A DNA stretch of 64,000 nucleotides from Parelaphostrongylus tenuis (Eukaryota; Nematoda; Chromadorea; Rhabditida; Metastrongylidae): positions 372,001 through 436,000 of the forward strand of contig JAHQIW010004555.1 of NCBI GenBank assembly GCA_019055375.1. The letters run 5' to 3'. Of this stretch, positions 12,101 through 23,522 are shown in pieces. The notes under the pieces are model-generated. The model was not told the DNA's origin. It searched no databases and saw only the letters and a list, made by a program, of their open reading frames with translations. Position numbers and translations under genes: made by a program. Positions within the stretch are counted from its first letter, which is position 1. Every line of letters begins with the position of its first letter.

Positions 12101-15100
12101 CTAATGAGACTGATTACAATTATGGCTCAGAATCAAATATATATTCTCCACTTGCCAATTTCGTCTTTTATAGTTTTCTTAATTCGGGTGTGTAAACGAA
12201 CTTCTGACTTTTCCAACCTCAATACACCCATTCTTAGCCACAATGGCACTTCAGCGCCATTGACTCCAGGTAAAGACATGTGACGCTAGATGGTCAATGT
12301 TCTTCGGCAATTTGATGATTGCCATGCAATTCTATTTCTAGGTGCTACCGCTGTTTCTCAATCAAATTCGCCATTTTCAGCCTGCAAACTTCTCGACAAT
12401 AAAAAGCTGAAGTCGGCTGAGAGCTGCTCATCAGTAATTTGTCAGTGCCTATGTAAAACGACACTTATGCTAAGAAAGGGCGATTGTGCTTAGTAAATGC
12501 GTAAAACCATTCGTTAAGCGGTGGGATTTTGGTGTAGTAAATAGAAATCAGGGAGATCATCCGGTGGCCAAGTGTCGATTTAATATGTCTTCACAGCAGC
12601 TTTTCTATGACTGCAATACTTTTTAAAGATAGTCTTCCACGGAAATTCCTAAGTACAACAACTTTTAGACTATCGCGAAGCCAACGGCAATCCGACCACT
12701 TCCCGCTCAACATTCGTGGAACAACTATCTGGTAATAACAACACAAAATGAATAAACTTTCTTCACAGATATCGCTCGCTCAAATGCTCTACTACTCAAA
12801 ATGATTGAACTGGAAATTACAGGCAAAATTATATGTGTTTATTAGATGCGGGATTTCTGCATAGAATATCATAATTGTTATCTGAGCCAACTTGTCATGT
12901 GGTCTGTTAAATGGGCCCTTATACAGCCCGATGCACGTGTTTCGACCTTGACAGTCTCGTCAGTCGTGCAGAACCCTTCAGTTTTCACTCAGTCCTCTGT
13001 AAGTGTTTCAGTTCCCGTATTAAGAGTAAGCGGATCTGCATAAGATCTTTCTTAAAGGAAGCAACACTCGCCATTTAGTAGTGGAGTACATAGATATTGA
13101 TCGTTCCCAGCAACTGGGCACCCTCTCATATGGTAATAAAGCAGTGTCATTAAATCAACTTTTTCCAATGGCATTGATAAAACTATCAACAGAAGAAGTA
13201 AATCCTGCATACTCACAACTTTGATCGCCACTTCGACATTCTCTCCAGTTTTCAATTGTAGTGTTCCAGCACGGACCTCACCAAAAGCGCCTTTTCCTAG
13301 TAATTCGCCTTGTTCAGCATCACTATGGAGGAACTTCCATGATTGAAGTTTGATCGGGTTTGTTAATATAAATGTGAACTGAAAACACCGACAAAATATT
13401 CCACTTGATGGTGAATATTATCTAAAAACGATTTTGGTATTCAATACCTTATTAAGCCGTCCAGTGTTTCTCTTGTAAAACTCTATCAGCTCACGAAGAG
13501 AATCAAAAACGCGAGTGAACTCTATCATGTACTTTTGTTTTTTCCTTTGAATGACTAGATTTCTTATCTGAAAAAGAGAGCTCATACATGTCCTTTGACC
13601 ATCGAGGGTCAGCAGTGTATCGGCCATACAATGATTATGTGAGATTGGTATAGTTCTGCATGGAAACAGGCCTTTCAAACATTTGTCTGTGATGCGGTTA
13701 TTGAGACAAATTGTACCTTGCTCTTCTTTCCGCTACTCGATGGTGTGCTTAGTGGTTTATCCGATTTCAGCTCCGTAGTAACCGACAGGATTATGTCGCG
13801 TCGAATATTCGTTGCATCGTTCGTAACCTGTGGACATAATCAAGTCATTTAGAGGACTCAAGAGATGGCGGGTGCTCATTTTCCTTCATGAAAATTTCTG
13901 AAAAGCATCGATATACGTCGCTCTTTTAGTCTCAATGAGTGAATTTTCGTCCACAACAACGCTAAGTTTTTATACTAATCGTAGATAAAAATTTATTTCT
14001 TCACTGCTCTACGAAGTGCATAAATAACTACCTCAACAGACAGCAGCTAAGATAATGAGATAGACTAGCAGTTTCATGTGATGAACGTTACTGAACACTC
14101 TAATTCGATGTCTTCAAAATTCAGAGAAAACTTTGCTCATTCAACAATTAATACGTCATTGGTGAATGAAGACGACAGATCCTTAAGTCGCATCCAATCC
14201 CTCTGCAATCCAGCTAGTTCTCCGAAGGATTTAGAACAAGGAATTTAATGGGGAATTACCAACGAACGCACGTCATATGAATGCACGACATCTATATGTC
14301 GAAGCAATTAATATATTGACGACTGTAAACATGGATGCCCCACGTTAATGCAGCAGGTGTTTTGTGCACGATAGTTTTTCTCGGACTTTCTGCGATTAAT
14401 CGGTAGATTGTGAAATGTCGATATAGAAACTCAACTGGCTTAAGAAAGGTCATCTTCTCAACATTTGTCCGATGATTATTCTCCATGAACTCTGCCACAA
14501 AGAAGAACAAAATAAACTTCGCAGAGACATCTTCATGAGTCAAACAACTGATTAGTTAAAAGCACTCAAAGAGAAGACCATGTGCATGAGAACTGATTTT
14601 TGAAAAATGCATGGGATTTATGGGAGAGAGTTTGTCGTCAAGTTTTAGGCTGCACTGTGAAGAGCAGTTATTCGCCAAACTTTCAAATCAATCAACACTT
14701 AATTCTTTACCGGTTAGGCCCGATTTCATTCAAAAATTATCGCAATTAGTATAAATTCAAGAAGAGACACGAATTTAATCACAGAGTGAACGAAGATGTT
14801 GCTTCAAAGAATAAAAAAGTAAAGCTTTCAGCTTCGCTCAAATAATGGAGACACCATGCCTCCGACGTCACCGTAAAGGTGATTATTGCACATTTGGTCC
14901 ATAAATCTAAACAGCGGTGGAAAATTTATCATTACAAGCGTTTGCCATTCTCCCTAGGCAACATCAATATGCATATCAGCGAGAGAATATAAACGAAATT
15001 TTGCCAGACTACTGTGGTAGCAGAATACTCATCCCTCCACCCGTCTTGCCTGACGAAAAATGAGCCACGGCGAAGATCTGGTGAACAGAGAGTACTTTGT

Positions 15101-15851
15101 ATATAAGGTAATATTAAAAATACCTTTAGTGAGGGTGAAATGTATTGATATGAAGAGCTTTTAAGGATCGTCTCAGCAAGTTAAGAAATCATTAATACGT
15201 TTTTATATAAGTTTCTTATTAGCGTACTGCACAGAACGGTCCAAAGAAGATGTGCTAGGAAAAACTTGATATAGAAGTGACTACAGTGAAAATCTAAGGC
15301 ACGTAATATCAGAAGTGTGCACCTCTCAAGAGCACTAGTTGAGGATTCGACCAAGAGCACAATCTTCTAGTGAGAAGAAAGTCTGTGACCATGCAACGCA
15401 TGACGTTTACCAAGATAGTTTCAATTTTTTTCTATACTACGAAATCGTTTTTACCTCACTCACTCGTAGCAGATAGTCACCGATTTCTTTTAGAATAGAG
15501 GCTAAATCCTCTCTCGGAAGGAAACCATGATAAAAATCAAAATCTTTCAGCATCTGAAAGCAGGTTGATAAGCATTTTGTAGATTTTTTCCTAAGTTATA
15601 AGAGAACACCAAGTCACGGCTCAGCGATTCTTTTACACCCAGCATATGGTTTCTGTAAGATAGCTTTTATACGTTTTGATAAAGTGACTGTTTTTGCCTT
15701 AGTGAAGAGCCATAACGACTCAGCAAGAAATCTCTTTCATCTCTCATCTCATCTCAAATCTCTGTTAAAGAGCTAATCAAATGTCCCGCGTAACTCTTAG
15801 ATCCTTATCTTTTTTGGCTTCCTCTTTATCTTTTCGCAATTTCTTGCTTTG
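8432..15851 (-). CDS. SH2-domain non-receptor tyrosine kinase (Fer/SPE-8-like), partial
   Basis: Exons in transcript order: 15795-15851 (tentative, lysine-rich), 15455-15553, 13717-13827, 13448-13567, 13217-13378, 11938-12088, 10873-11039, 8743-8961, 8432-8545; 400 codons. The SH2 domain spans about residues 26-130 (FYHGFLPRED, GDYLLRVSE, then IRRDIILSV). The kinase domain shows the glycine loop GKGAFGEV (157-164), AIK lysine 182, helix-C glutamate near 201, HRDLAARN (274-281), DFG (294-296), APE (318-320) and DVFSFGV. It should phosphorylate protein tyrosines in the cytoplasm; many worm relatives act in sperm. Splice sites and phases agree except between 10873 and 8961: the upstream exon ends in phase 0 at a strong GTAAGT donor, but the next exon joins in frame only with an AA-ended intron or a shifted G. 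The start and the last exon are not resolved. Confidence 0.9.
9037..9129. repeat. (AT)n microsatellite
   Basis: Nearly pure AT dinucleotide repeat with one break near 9053, inside the kinase intron next to the exon with the unusual acceptor. Translated frames across it are meaningless. Confidence 0.98.
9280..9546 (-). CDS. Unrecognised ORF in a kinase intron
   Basis: An 88-codon frame with balanced composition, including a stretch rich in leucine and valine around residues 34-55. It lies in the 1.9 kb intron between kinase exons and in the same orientation, with a possible acceptor (CAAGCAG) inside its start. It may be the last exon of a nested gene together with the exon at 9917-10060, or a decayed repeat. 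No family is recognised. Confidence 0.25.
   Translation of the reverse strand: MASIHKNQAVQFSIFEPRIHYERELRSVYAQSNLVLLLWDKLASSVLLLVASVDKNVVRETKVCWRHSVSIYLCHYGPTEDFITCCSA
9917..10060 (-). CDS. Orphan exon candidate, 48 codons
   Basis: Open in phase 0 over its full length, bounded by a good acceptor (TTGCAACAG) and a strong donor (GTAAGC). The product is acidic at the start (DIEADE) and basic at the end (SKRLRATK). It cannot belong to the kinase: it lies between the HRD and DFG exons and would break the catalytic domain if included. It could be a nested gene or an alternative exon. Confidence 0.4.
11640..11725 (+). repeat. tRNA-headed SINE fragment
   Basis: GTGGCCAAGTGGTTGAGG matches a pol III A box of the leucine/serine tRNA type. 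No B box of the form GGTTCGANTCC follows, and no cloverleaf can be drawn, so this is a SINE head or tRNA relic and not a functional tRNA gene. It lies in a kinase intron. Confidence 0.5.
12885..13045. mobile_element. F1 element, single arm, in a kinase intron
   Basis: One F1 arm starting near CATGTGGTCTGTTAA and ending near AGAGTAAGCGG. The other arm is absent. It lies in the intron between the glycine-loop exon and the helix-C exon of the kinase gene. Confidence 0.75.
12926..12969 (-). ncRNA. F1 hammerhead ribozyme, one core pair lost
   Basis: On the minus strand: stem I GCACGA/UCGGGC (one mismatch), CUGACGA, stem II GAC/GUC, GAA then A15.1, stem III ACACGUGC, A17. The only core defect is C at position 16.1, which breaks the A15.1-U16.1 pair. 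Stem II differs by compensating changes from the other F1 copies (GUC/GAC and GAU/AUC). Confidence 0.7.
13828..15454. other. Kinase intron, no recognised element
   Basis: A 1.6 kb intron separating the two halves of the SH2 domain. The 83-codon frame at 14292-14543 has no clean splice sites and I do not annotate it. No repeat family from elsewhere in the window was seen here. Confidence 0.4.
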
Positions 15852-16659
15852 CTTAGAAAATAGTTGAAAGTTTAATTCTCTTACAAGACGGTAACACTTT
15901 GACCTCATTCACTTCTTGAATAACCCATTAGCTTGTTTTCCAGCCTGAGGCTCTGCATATGTTTGATGTCAGCAGCCGACAAAGTGGTGAAAAACTTTCC
16001 TGGGGTAAGGCAGCACTGATTTGACATTGCGACAGAATATCGACACATACTATGTAGGTTAGACTTGTATTCAGTCGCTTATTCTCTTCTCCATTGGTTA
16101 TGAAAATCGATCTATGTACTGGTGCTGATCAGTTCTCGAGAATTCATTGTGTATTCAACTCCATGCGTGTAAAAGTGATAGAATTCATATTTGGTTCATG
16201 CGATGACGAGGACTTTCAATATATCGTTTAAATGTTCTAAATTCGTTTAAGTAAATCGCTGGTGATTGATTGAGTTATGAGGAATGTCTTTACAAAAAGA
16301 TTTAACAAATGACATTTTAGACATCTGTTATCACGACGGCACACATGAAAATTGGAAGATTTTAGATAAAAAAATTCATACTTACTTTCTCATCATCTTT
16401 AGTGAAATGTTCACTTCTGCCCTTATCTTTGGTTGAGAGCGTTTCATCTCGTACTTCTCGTATATTTGATTTCTCTTCATTTTCTCTTGCTGAGGCACAA
16501 GTAACGTTGCTTTTTGACGGGCTCCCACCCGCTTCTTGAAACCCATGGTCCTTATTCTAAATAAACAGGTTTCTTGGTTCTGGACATACTCATCAGTTCG
16601 CTGCATTTTTGGTTGCTGAGATTGATTTTGTAAACTTACGGCACCACTTATTCAGTGTT

Positions 16660-17040
16660 GCTACTTGTAATGATCTCTGGGTAACTCGATAACATTATCT
16701 CGTTTCTTTAGCTCTGCCTGCCAAAGCTTCAAAGGGTGCAGTTCATTTTGAAGGCGCAAGATGCATTGGGCCTTTTTGCAAATCCTTAACAAAGATTTCA
16801 GAATATCCGTGGACTTCTTGTGGGTTATTGGACTCTTGCAAGGGATTTGACCTATGTGATATTGTCTCTGATTTTCGAGGATCGACGAAGGTCGGAAGTA
16901 GGACATTTTCTGTTGTGTTTGATAATGAAATGTTCTTAACATAACTCTCTCAACTCTGTGTTCGATAACACAGATTCTCATCATACTTGCGTACGATCCA
17001 ATATCCCACAGCATACTTTAGGCCAGAGGTGTCACTATGT
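16660..17040 (-). pseudogene. Decayed RTE reverse-transcriptase C-terminal relic
   Basis: Across shifting frames the minus strand matches the RTE copy at 41383-42489. VIEHRVERVML lines up with VIERAVERSML, YAVGYW with YAAGTW, SDLRRSSKIRD with SDLRQRSKIRD, and a piece near EIFVKDL with DFFTKAM. Frameshifts, stops and an internal deletion show it is long dead. It lies upstream of the kinase in the same orientation and could be mistaken for a 5' exon. Confidence 0.7.
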
Positions 17041-18170
17041 CTTTGGAAACAACGTAAGCCTTTATCTCTATCTGATCCGGAAAACTCGTGATGTCCAATT
17101 CCAAAAGTACATGACGTGAACAATACTATAGAGATTTGGACGAAAAAAGGGCTAAACGTTGAAATGGAACGACCATCTGTTTGCTCTAGAGCTCAGTGAA
17201 TATGAACTCTCCATCTATACTGATGAAATCTTATATCTTATGAAAAATCAAGAATCCGAGGCTGATTTACTGATAAGTAAATGCAGAAACAGTGTAGGGT
17301 CGCTTTTTACTGCTGAAGATCCAGAACTTAGGTGTACAGTAGGATTCTGGCCAATCGGCCAACTTTCTACGGCGGCACTAGAGGTGAATCAAACTCTACG
17401 TACTCCTTGAAAGTGCGATCCCACTGAGCTATGTTAAAGGCAGTGCGTTGACAACTTTGGAACCTCAAAGCGAACAACAGGAATTCAAATTATACAGTTG
17501 GTCACCGAAAACGCTGTGGTTAGGTAACGTATGGTAGGTTATCAATTCAAAAGGCGTAAGATTGAGTAAGGGAAGCTGAAAATCAATGTTCAACTAGGGT
17601 TTAGACTTTCGATCTGAAGAATCATGAACTTAAAATAAACCTTACCTTAAAGTGTTTTTTTTGGAAAGGAGATATTGGTTCATCAACTTTCATCACCACC
17701 GTCAACGACGTTAGGTTTATGAAATGAAGCCATCTTGAGAACTCTTCCGCTTAAATACCTGTGTAAACAATAGAATTTCGATATCACTCCCTTTCCAAAG
17801 CTGATAGCTGTTATTTGTCTACTGATACATGCGTGATAATCAAACGGATCTTATACATTTAAATGGATTTCGATAAGAATTCTATAGCGAAACAATTGCT
17901 TATCCTTAATTTTCATTTACTGCAATTCTTCCTTTTTGTGAGGGTTCAATGTGATTTACAATTGTAAGGATGGTGAGACAAGAACAAAAACTTGAATCCT
18001 GAAATGGCGTTGAGCACAATATTACGCTTTGTATGAGCTCACATGGTGTCCACTGCATGAGTGAGGCCTTCGACTGGCTCACTCTCAGTCAAAAATTATT
18101 TTCATGAATATTTAATACATTCTCACACGTAACATGGCTTCATACCATATTCTTATAGGCCCCATCTGTC
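17041..18170. other. Intergenic stretch without recognised features
   Basis: The 83-codon plus frame at 17159-17410 has ordinary composition but no clear splice sites or homology that I recognise. The rest is AT-rich and matches none of the repeat families seen elsewhere in the window. Confidence 0.4.
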
Positions 18171-18840
18171 ATGCACGCATCGCTAATGGTTGAACCTTTA
18201 GTCGAATTTGTGTGTGGATTCGATTGCGACGTGTAAATCGGATATATTGGCCGTCTATCGGAAATCGATATACAGGTTAGAATTTGCTAACCTGAAGAAA
18301 GGTTGCTGTCTCAAGTTTACTAAGCATGGCATGTTTTGAGCGAGGTCTCAAATACACTTAGAACGAAAGGTATGACAGCATTCAACCTCTCGGAAGCAAA
18401 AGAGTTTGCTTAGATCAAAATGGGTATCCACGTGAACAAATCAAAGAAGAACATGTAAAAATCGATGAGCATGTTGAAGCGTTTTGCAGGTGGTGTTATT
18501 AGGAAGTGAGTTCCGTGATTTTTTCTAACGAAGTAATGGAAGTTTGCTCGTTACTGGCTTGTGGACGGCCTGATCTATTCAGGCTCTGAAAAAGGCGAAA
18601 CGCTGAAACCTCGACTGTTTCCATAAATTGTTTAGTATTGAATCGACCTCGAGTTTCGTTTACGAAGGAATAAAAGCGAAAACCAATCATACATATTATC
18701 AGCAAATGAAGCAATTTCAGAAGAAGTTTTTTGCTGTTGCCAAATGCAGAGTGGAGCGTTTCGTGGCAAGCATCGGACTACAACATATATGTTGAATAAG
18801 CAGTCGAACGATGACGAGAAGGCACGAATTGTCATTCTGT

Positions 18841-19010
18841 AACAATTCAAAAGTTCGACTTTCTAAAAATGCATAATAAAATGATATATGAAAATTGAGA
18901 AAACTTATCTTGATAAGCTGACGTAAGGTTGGTGAATTAGTCGTAGTCATCGTAGTTATTCGGCTGATGTTTCGCCGACCTCTCTTCTTCAGAGCCTGGG
19001 CTCTTACATC
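18841..19010 (-). mobile_element. F3 element fragment (left arm copy)
   Basis: Begins near AGTTCGACTTTCTAAAAATG, the same terminal sequence as the F3 insertion at 2641-2921, and ends after the CTGAAGAAG core. It cuts off the ASP-like gene just downstream of its cysteine-rich exon. The mirror copy is at about 29652-29821; there the motif is GGCU, CUGAAGA, a weak stem II, GAA, ACAU, C, AGCC, with stem I pairing fully over 4 bp. Confidence 0.65.
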
Positions 19011-19369
19011 GTTTACACGCCGACCAGATTCACAAAATGCTGGTGTGAATGCAGTACATTCATTGTCATTTTCGCATGGACTTCCAGTTGTGTACACTGA
19101 TGCACCAGGTTGAACATCACTAAAGTGATGTTATAGGAGAAAGGACTGTTCAAAATTGCTTTGTTCAAAGGCACTCACGGATGAGAAAAGCACGCAGCAG
19201 CATCACTTTCATCGCATTCAGCGCAAGAGCAGCCGACAATGGTTGTTGACGCACGAATTGACTGAAAATGTTCTGCAATAGAGGTGTTATTGATGAATGT
19301 TCTGCGAGTGTACTGACGCAAAACCGAGCATTCTTGGATCTTCGTTGTAGGAACGAGGGTGGACGGAGG

Positions 19370-19447
19370 AGAAGGGGTGGGGGTAGAGCTCAGCTCCACG
19401 TGCTCCACGACGAGCATCACAGCCACTCGGCCCACGCCGCCCTGTTG
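19370..19447 (-). repeat. SINE-2 head, left arm copy
   Basis: On the minus strand GGGCCGAGTGGCTGTGATGC resembles a pol III A box. The same head occurs at 32870-33000 and 54190-54275 (minus) and, by palindrome symmetry, at 29215-29292. The 3' body is missing here. Confidence 0.55.
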
Positions 19448-19530
19448 TGCTAATATATAAAGGTAATTAGTCCAGTAATCACTGTTTGAGCCCACAATCA
19501 TTGGTTTATCAAATAGCACTGACTTATAGA

Positions 19531-19573
19531 GCCCGATACACGTGTTTCGATTTTGTGATCTCGTCAGTCGGGC
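19531..19573 (-). ncRNA. F1 hammerhead ribozyme, complete core
   Basis: On the minus strand: stem I GCCCGA/UCGGGC (6 perfect pairs), CUGACGA, stem II GAU/AUC around CACAAA, GAA, stem III ACACGUGU (palindrome, no loop), cleavage at UA. Stem I can extend after an internal loop: CUAACU upstream with AGUCAG downstream pairs in five of six positions. Every invariant hammerhead residue is present. The same sequence is at 29089-29131 on the plus strand. Confidence 0.85.
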
Positions 19574-19673
19574 AGTTAGCCTTTCTCGTCTTTTGCCAAT
19601 CCTGTGTGGTTGCTTCAGTCCCCACACTAAGAGTTACCCACACAGGATTGGCAAAAGACGAGAAAGGGTAACT

Positions 19674-19716
19674 GTCCGACTGACGAGATTGCAAGATCGA
19701 AACACGTGTATCGCGC
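19674..19716 (+). ncRNA. F1 hammerhead ribozyme, complete core, weaker stem I
   Basis: Stem I GUCCGA/UCGCGC with one mismatch and one G-U pair, CUGACGA, stem II GAU/AUC around UGCAAG, GAA, ACACGUGU, then A17. It is the opposite arm of the same foldback as 19531-19573 and points the other way. Confidence 0.8.
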
Positions 19717-19830
19717 TCTATCAGTCAGCCCTCTTCAATAGACCACTGACATGCGTGGGCTCAAAAAATGATTACCAGGCTTATTGAAATTTTAGATGTG
19801 GTTATAAGAAAACACTCGAAGCGAAAGTCC

Positions 19831-22216
19831 TTCATAGGTTGTGCAACAGTCTTTTAACCTTTTCTTCATCTTAACAAAGTAGAATCATTATTGAAAATTC
19901 AGACAAAAGAATAAACATCTTTCAATCAATCAGTTTAGATCCTGAAGAATCTTTGCGAAGTAGGATAACACGGAAATTCATGGCGACCCTATAAAACATC
20001 ATAGCACTATTGATGAAAGAATAAATTGTCTGCCAGACGAATCCAAAGAAATCTTTGATTGTCAGAGGCGGATATGCTCCAGATGCTTCATCTATACTTA
20101 TCAAAAGATTATCAGAAAGTGCTTCATTTATCTTTGCTACAAGATTGAAACGAGAACCGCTTTCCTAGTTCTACATACAGTGATGATGCAAATTATGGCT
20201 TAAAGGGCATATAAGAACGTTAGTGGGAGCAATAGAGCAGAAGAGAAAAAAATGTCTAGCGTTGTATCAACTTCTTCTATGAATCTTCTCGTGCAATATT
20301 GAAGTGTAATCTGCTCAGGATACACTTATAAAAAAGAAGAAAATAATCTGAGTTTAAGGCAATACTAGTGAACCACTTCTCCGTAATTGAATATATCAGT
20401 GCCCTTGTTCCTCAGCTAGTGTTTCCAATTTTCTGACACCCACAAAACAGTGACTGACATGGGCATTTGATTCTGATCGCTTTTCAGCATCTATTGGTTT
20501 CCGGGGTATGATTCTTTGCGTGAATTCAATCAACGTCATCAATGCGATGCACTCTCATCATCCCCGTAGTGGAGTATAGATTTTCCTATCCGACTTTATC
20601 TTTTGTTATCGGAGAGATGAGATTTTCGTCCACTATTTCGATCCAACTTTCATTATTGTCGTGTCTTTGCACAGTTGCAGTCGTGCCAATTTGTGTATAG
20701 TCAATCAAAATGTGAATTTATCCTCTCAATCATTTCTTAAAAAGGAAAATTACATCATTTGTACGAGCAGTTCTCGTTAGAATACTCTGAGTTATGATCA
20801 AAAAGTTACCGTTATAGTAGAATAGCTCTATCATATTCTACTAAGTAACAGAAGGTTTCTGTCTTTCAAATCGTCTTTAGTGCTGAAGTGGCTCTTCAGA
20901 GCATTCATCACTCAGTGAAACTCGTACAAATAACACTTCTAATAAGCGGAATCCTAGCACTAGAGTCACAACAGCAATTTTATTATCGAGTATTCAGTTA
21001 TCAACAAACACTGAACAATGAAACAAGTATTGTGACAGCTATTCGCCATCGCTGAATTGACGACTCAACGACAAGCTATTGGTGTTAAACAAAACCGACT
21101 AAAGGATAAACTATTCTCTCTGAAATCTCCACTCATTTCTCTCAATAGAATTACTCGGATCACTCAAAGAAGAAGATCTTGACGAAATATGCATTGATAC
21201 GCCACTACCGATGGTGAGTTCTGCCCGTGTTTTCAGCTTATTTGATAAGATCGGTAAGCGTTATTATTATTCTATTAATTTCTTCTCACTCGTCTATTAT
21301 TGATTTAACGGCTTCACAAATCCACAGTATTTCGTCAAGTATCCTCATGTTCTTTCGCCCATTGATGCCTATATGATCCATATAAGTGGGACACATATGA
21401 CCTGAATTTCCGCCCACAAGCTTTGAGAAAAACGCACATTTCCTCTAGCTAGCACTTATTTCATCGTAGCGAAATTTGAGATTTTTGAAGGCCATAAATG
21501 GCCCCCCTCAATTAGTGTTGACACTCGCATCTCAAACAGTGAACAAGATCCATAGCATCGTGCTTGGTGAACAGACAGTGAAATCGCCACTGATTTGGAC
21601 CGAGCTAGGTTCCACAGCAATCTCTGTAGCACATCATGACGATAAGGTGATGCAGGAGAATATTATTGATGAAAAGTGTGCTTGTAACTTGACTTAGAAG
21701 AATGGAACCTGATTGCATTGAAGCACCCAGAATTTGCTATAGATGTCATTTTTCAAAGCCATAGTGGGCAGCCATGTACTAAGCAAATTCATCGTTACTT
21801 TCATTCTCTGTTGTTCAACAATTGATAGAAGAATACTTTCTTAACTGAAAGCACTTTCTTTGAAAAAGTAGCGCTCTCTGAGCCTGTTCGTCTGTTTTCT
21901 TTGCTTGATCAGAATGCTGGAATTTTTAAGTTTCATTTCTCTAGCCAAAATAAGTCACCTTTAGGACTTAGTAAAATTATTGGAAATAATACTTTGAAAA
22001 TCGGTTTGTCTTTATTATCGGAAATGCTAATCGAAAAAATCCTTCATATGACTCAGCTGCCGAAGGGTAATAAAATTTCTTCGGCTAATGTCCCAACGTT
22101 TATTCCTCTTCTGAGCATACAATCCCCGTGAAAGAAATTATTGTTGGTCATTGATGCTAAGATTAACGGAAAGTCGGTTTTCAAAATTTTATTGTCCTTT
22201 GTGCAAACTGATCGTA
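19831..22216. other. Palindrome arm interior, mostly unassigned
   Basis: Apart from the ASP-like exon near 19984-20136, one candidate plus-strand exon lies at 21149-21213 (acceptor CTCAATAG, donor GTGAGT; acidic product containing EEDLDEICIDTP). The ORF at 21476-21697 and its mirror have no recognised homology. The same content is mirrored at 26447-28831. Confidence 0.35.
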
Positions 22217-22629
22217 TCAGGTCGTTTAATAAATTCTGGCACTGGATCAATAAAGACCAAATTAATGAAAATGAAGTAACCAACAATGGCATGATTTTGG
22301 TATCGTTGATTGCGCATTTTCTCGAAAAGTTCTGATTTACAACTAGCTCATACTTGCTTTAAGATGGAGCTGTCTTGGGGACGAATTCGCTTGTTACTCA
22401 TGCACGAATGCCGCGTAGGGAAACGCTAGTGGAGCTGCGCGTAAGACTATTGGAGCTTTCTACGGGCGGCCAGAGCACGACTGATCCTCCACGATGTTCT
22501 CCTCAGTTTTGAACATCCCATATCACTTTTTGGACGTCCTTTGTGCAACCGCATTATCAACCTCAATAACTTGTGGTTAATGAATTTGGTGTTTATTGCT
22601 CTAGTCCAGAAACTTATTGAACGACCTAA
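22217..22629 (+). mobile_element. Mariner-derived MITE with transposase N-terminal remnant
   Basis: Flanked by TA. The ends are mariner-like inverted repeats (CAGGTCGTTTAATAAATTC and, inverted, TTAGGTCGTTCAATAAGTTT), each followed by an AATAAA-type block. Inside, from the ATG near 22363, the frame reads MELSWGRIRLLL and then HECRVGK, close to the start of mariner transposases, and then decays. The catalytic D,D34D region is deleted, so it depends on another element's transposase. Mirror copy: 26034-26446. Confidence 0.75.
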
Positions 22630-22847
22630 TAAATATCGAGTGCTGTAGGATAGTTTACTCAGAGAAATGAGGTGTGCTATCACAGTAGACAAGTATATGG
22701 TATGCGAATTATAGTGTATACAAACATTGTCAAGTGGGATTCTTTATTCAAGTGGTGATCTTTTGAAAAAGGTTCGACTCGAGCGATAACGAAGCTGAAG
22801 ATAAACAACGAGGACGAACAGCTAGCGAACAAGCGAATTGAATCATC

Positions 22848-22883
22848 GGCTCTGAAGAAGGCGAGGACGTCGAAACGTTGGCT
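22848..22883 (+). ncRNA. F3 hammerhead-like motif
   Basis: GGCU, CUGAAGA, one extra A, stem II GGCG/CGUC around AGGA, GAA, ACGU, U, then GGCU. Stem I is GGCU with GGCU, pairing in all four positions only through G-U wobbles. The same motif is mirrored at 25780-25815 and a decayed relative lies at about 36797-36830. Confidence 0.45.
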
Positions 22884-23522
22884 GAAAAAATTTCACTTCT
22901 CAACCTTACAGTATCGGCTCATCATAAAAGAAACTATCAACTATCAATTTGATATTGACGTGATAGCAGTGTGGTTAATGATGCAGACTATGAGATTCAC
23001 CCACTGGTTCGTAGCTCTCACACCGCCCTCTTGCACTCACGTGGAACGTCCTATAGGGGATATCACCAAGACTTCCACGAGATTCCACTCAACCGGTGTT
23101 CTTCAACATTCACGAAAAAAATTGATTCTCTGGCAGCCGTTGAAACAACCCTCAAAATCTTACAAATAATGTTGGGACGATGAAGACAAGGAAACGAAGT
23201 GATCGCTAGAAGTGCCGCCAGCAAAGCTGTGATAAAGATTTACGTAGAAAAAAAAGTAAATGAAAACTGTTATCAACAAATAAGTATAGTGATAGTATCA
23301 AATCATGCATAAGAAAGTTTAAGATTCTTAGAGTTCATTGTCCGCATGTGACTGATAACGAAGAAAGTCCTGTGTCTCAAAATCAATTCGGTTATAGAGA
23401 AATCTCAAGTTAAAAGTCGAATAAGAGAGACTCCTATTGAAAAGATTTTCCTATTACCGAACAAAAACAAGAAAGTCGTATTATATCTTCACTTCGAATG
23501 TTTCATTAAGAACACGCTAAAA

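Larger units (their letters stand above)
19470..19830. mobile_element. F1 foldback element (left palindrome arm)
   Basis: Two inverted halves meet near 19628 (CCCCACACTAAGAG side). Outer parts start at GAGCCCAC on both sides and continue on the right into a tail with AAGAAAACACTCGAAGCGAAAG, shared with the F1 copies at 57600 and 57940. Both arms carry complete hammerhead cores facing outward. It sits in an intron of the ASP-like fragment, beside a SINE-2 head. Its mirror copy is 28832-29192. Confidence 0.85.
19012..20136 (-). pseudogene. ASP-like (SCP/TAPS) gene fragment, left arm copy
   Basis: Mirror image of the fragment described at 28526-29660, with exons at about 19984-20136, 19179-19272 and 19012-19119. 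Sequence is the same as the right arm as far as I compared it. Confidence 0.6.

Noticed and set aside
14292..14543. Additional kinase exon
   Set aside because: No acceptor or donor, and the SH2 domain is already continuous across the flanking exons.
16382..17014. 5' exons of the kinase
   Set aside because: The upper part aligns with the RTE C-terminus across frames; the possible intron between the two frames would be only 24-39 nt and the phases do not fit the SH2 exon.
19175..19627. 150-codon minus-strand ORF (and mirror at 29035-29487)
   Set aside because: It runs through an F1 arm, a SINE-2 head and an ASP-like exon in one frame; only the last part is coding.
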